DNA of 64,000 nt, from assembly GCA_039111635.1 (NCBI GenBank), contig JBCAQO010000002.1, positions 1,736,001 to 1,800,000 on the forward strand. Reading direction: 5' to 3'. Source of the stretch: Heterobasidion occidentale (lineage: Eukaryota; Basidiomycota; Agaricomycetes; Russulales; Bondarzewiaceae). A program made the translations under genes and the position numbers. Every line of letters begins with the position of its first letter. Within the stretch, counting starts at the first letter, position 1. The notes below the pieces were generated by a model. That model had not been told where the DNA came from, searched no databases, and saw only the letters and a program-made list of their open reading frames with translations. Positions 63,650 to 64,000 of this stretch are shown piece by piece.

Positions 63650-64000
63650 TGTTGATGCGCTTGCTGTTATGACTTGACCAATCGGGGCCCTTCGCGGCCG
63701 GTCTAACCGATGGATCAAGCATCACATGCTAGGCGGCTCCACTACGGAGTGTACATCAAGGTATTCGGCATGTCCTTAGGAGCCGACAAGACCGATGGTT
63801 CTTCAAGACATCGGTAAAGGCTATATGAGAGGGACATGAGGCTCACGAAAGTTTGCACAGTAATATGAGAGGCATTCACATGCCATGGGCTTGGGGCTTA
63901 TGGGTAAGCACCTCGTCGCACCATGATGGATCAGTGCGACTAGAGAAGTACAAGAGTAGGCGCCGGAGGGAAAGACGGCGGCCACAGCTCTCCTAGGATG
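63650..64000. mobile_element. Possible start of another LTR element
   Basis: GyD similarity ends exactly at a TGTTGATGCGCTTGC that looks like an LTR start. The following 351 bp have no frame and no match elsewhere in the window. The other end is outside the window, so this is tentative. Confidence 0.35.

Overview
The window looks like repeat-saturated heterochromatin of a filamentous fungus, most likely a basidiomycete. I infer this from chromodomain Ty3/gypsy elements, a DIRS-like element with a tyrosine recombinase of the kind common in mushroom-forming fungi, and the LTR structure. I found no convincing host gene, tRNA, rRNA gene or CRISPR array. Essentially all 64 kb can be read as LTR retrotransposons, one DIRS-like relic and two unusual repeat fields.

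Layout, left to right. (1) 1-4241 and 10163-11241: element G1, a decayed + strand Ty3/gypsy chromovirus (protease, RT, RNase H, integrase, chromodomain, then a TATA box and a 3' ORF3). Its ORF3 is split by (2) a complete minus strand Ty1/copia element at 4242-10162 (TSD GGAAG). That element's left LTR is itself split by a solo 'LTR1' at 4270-5101 (TSD GGCAC). (3) 11242-13241: non-coding field carrying about 16 dispersed copies of a ~20-bp motif, TCCGCAATGACGATAAACTA. (4) 13242-22652: element GyA, + strand chromovirus with LTR1, 3' end missing. (5) 22653-46172: element GyB, a minus strand sister of GyA with both LTR1s. Its ORF3 is split by (6) GyF, a complete + strand gypsy element of another lineage at 24905-38023 (TSD CCGG, ~1-kb LTRs). 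(7) 46527-53871: GyC, a minus strand relative of GyA/GyB with a diverged LTR (LTR2), followed by an inverted second LTR2 at 54008-54841. (8) 54842-55915: ~60-bp minisatellite whose units carry an inverted repeat. (9) 56118-62495: decayed AT-rich land with a DIRS-like RT/RNase H/tyrosine recombinase, hit by two solo LTR1s. (10) 62496-63649: GyD, 3' end of another LTR1 element, cut by the probable start of one more LTR at 63650.

The autonomous machinery is standard: Gag with a CCHC knuckle packages RNA, protease matures it, RT/RNase H makes cDNA, integrase inserts it, and the chromodomain probably targets heterochromatin. Less standard are (a) an RT-priming arrangement in the LTR1/LTR2 families that resembles Tf1 self-priming, (b) a second CCHC protein gene (ORF3) downstream of pol with its own TATA box, (c) the dispersed-motif field and (d) the inverted-repeat minisatellite. 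GyA, GyB and the GyF LTR pair differ largely by single-base changes in homopolymer runs, so part of the apparent 'pseudogenization' may be sequencing error.
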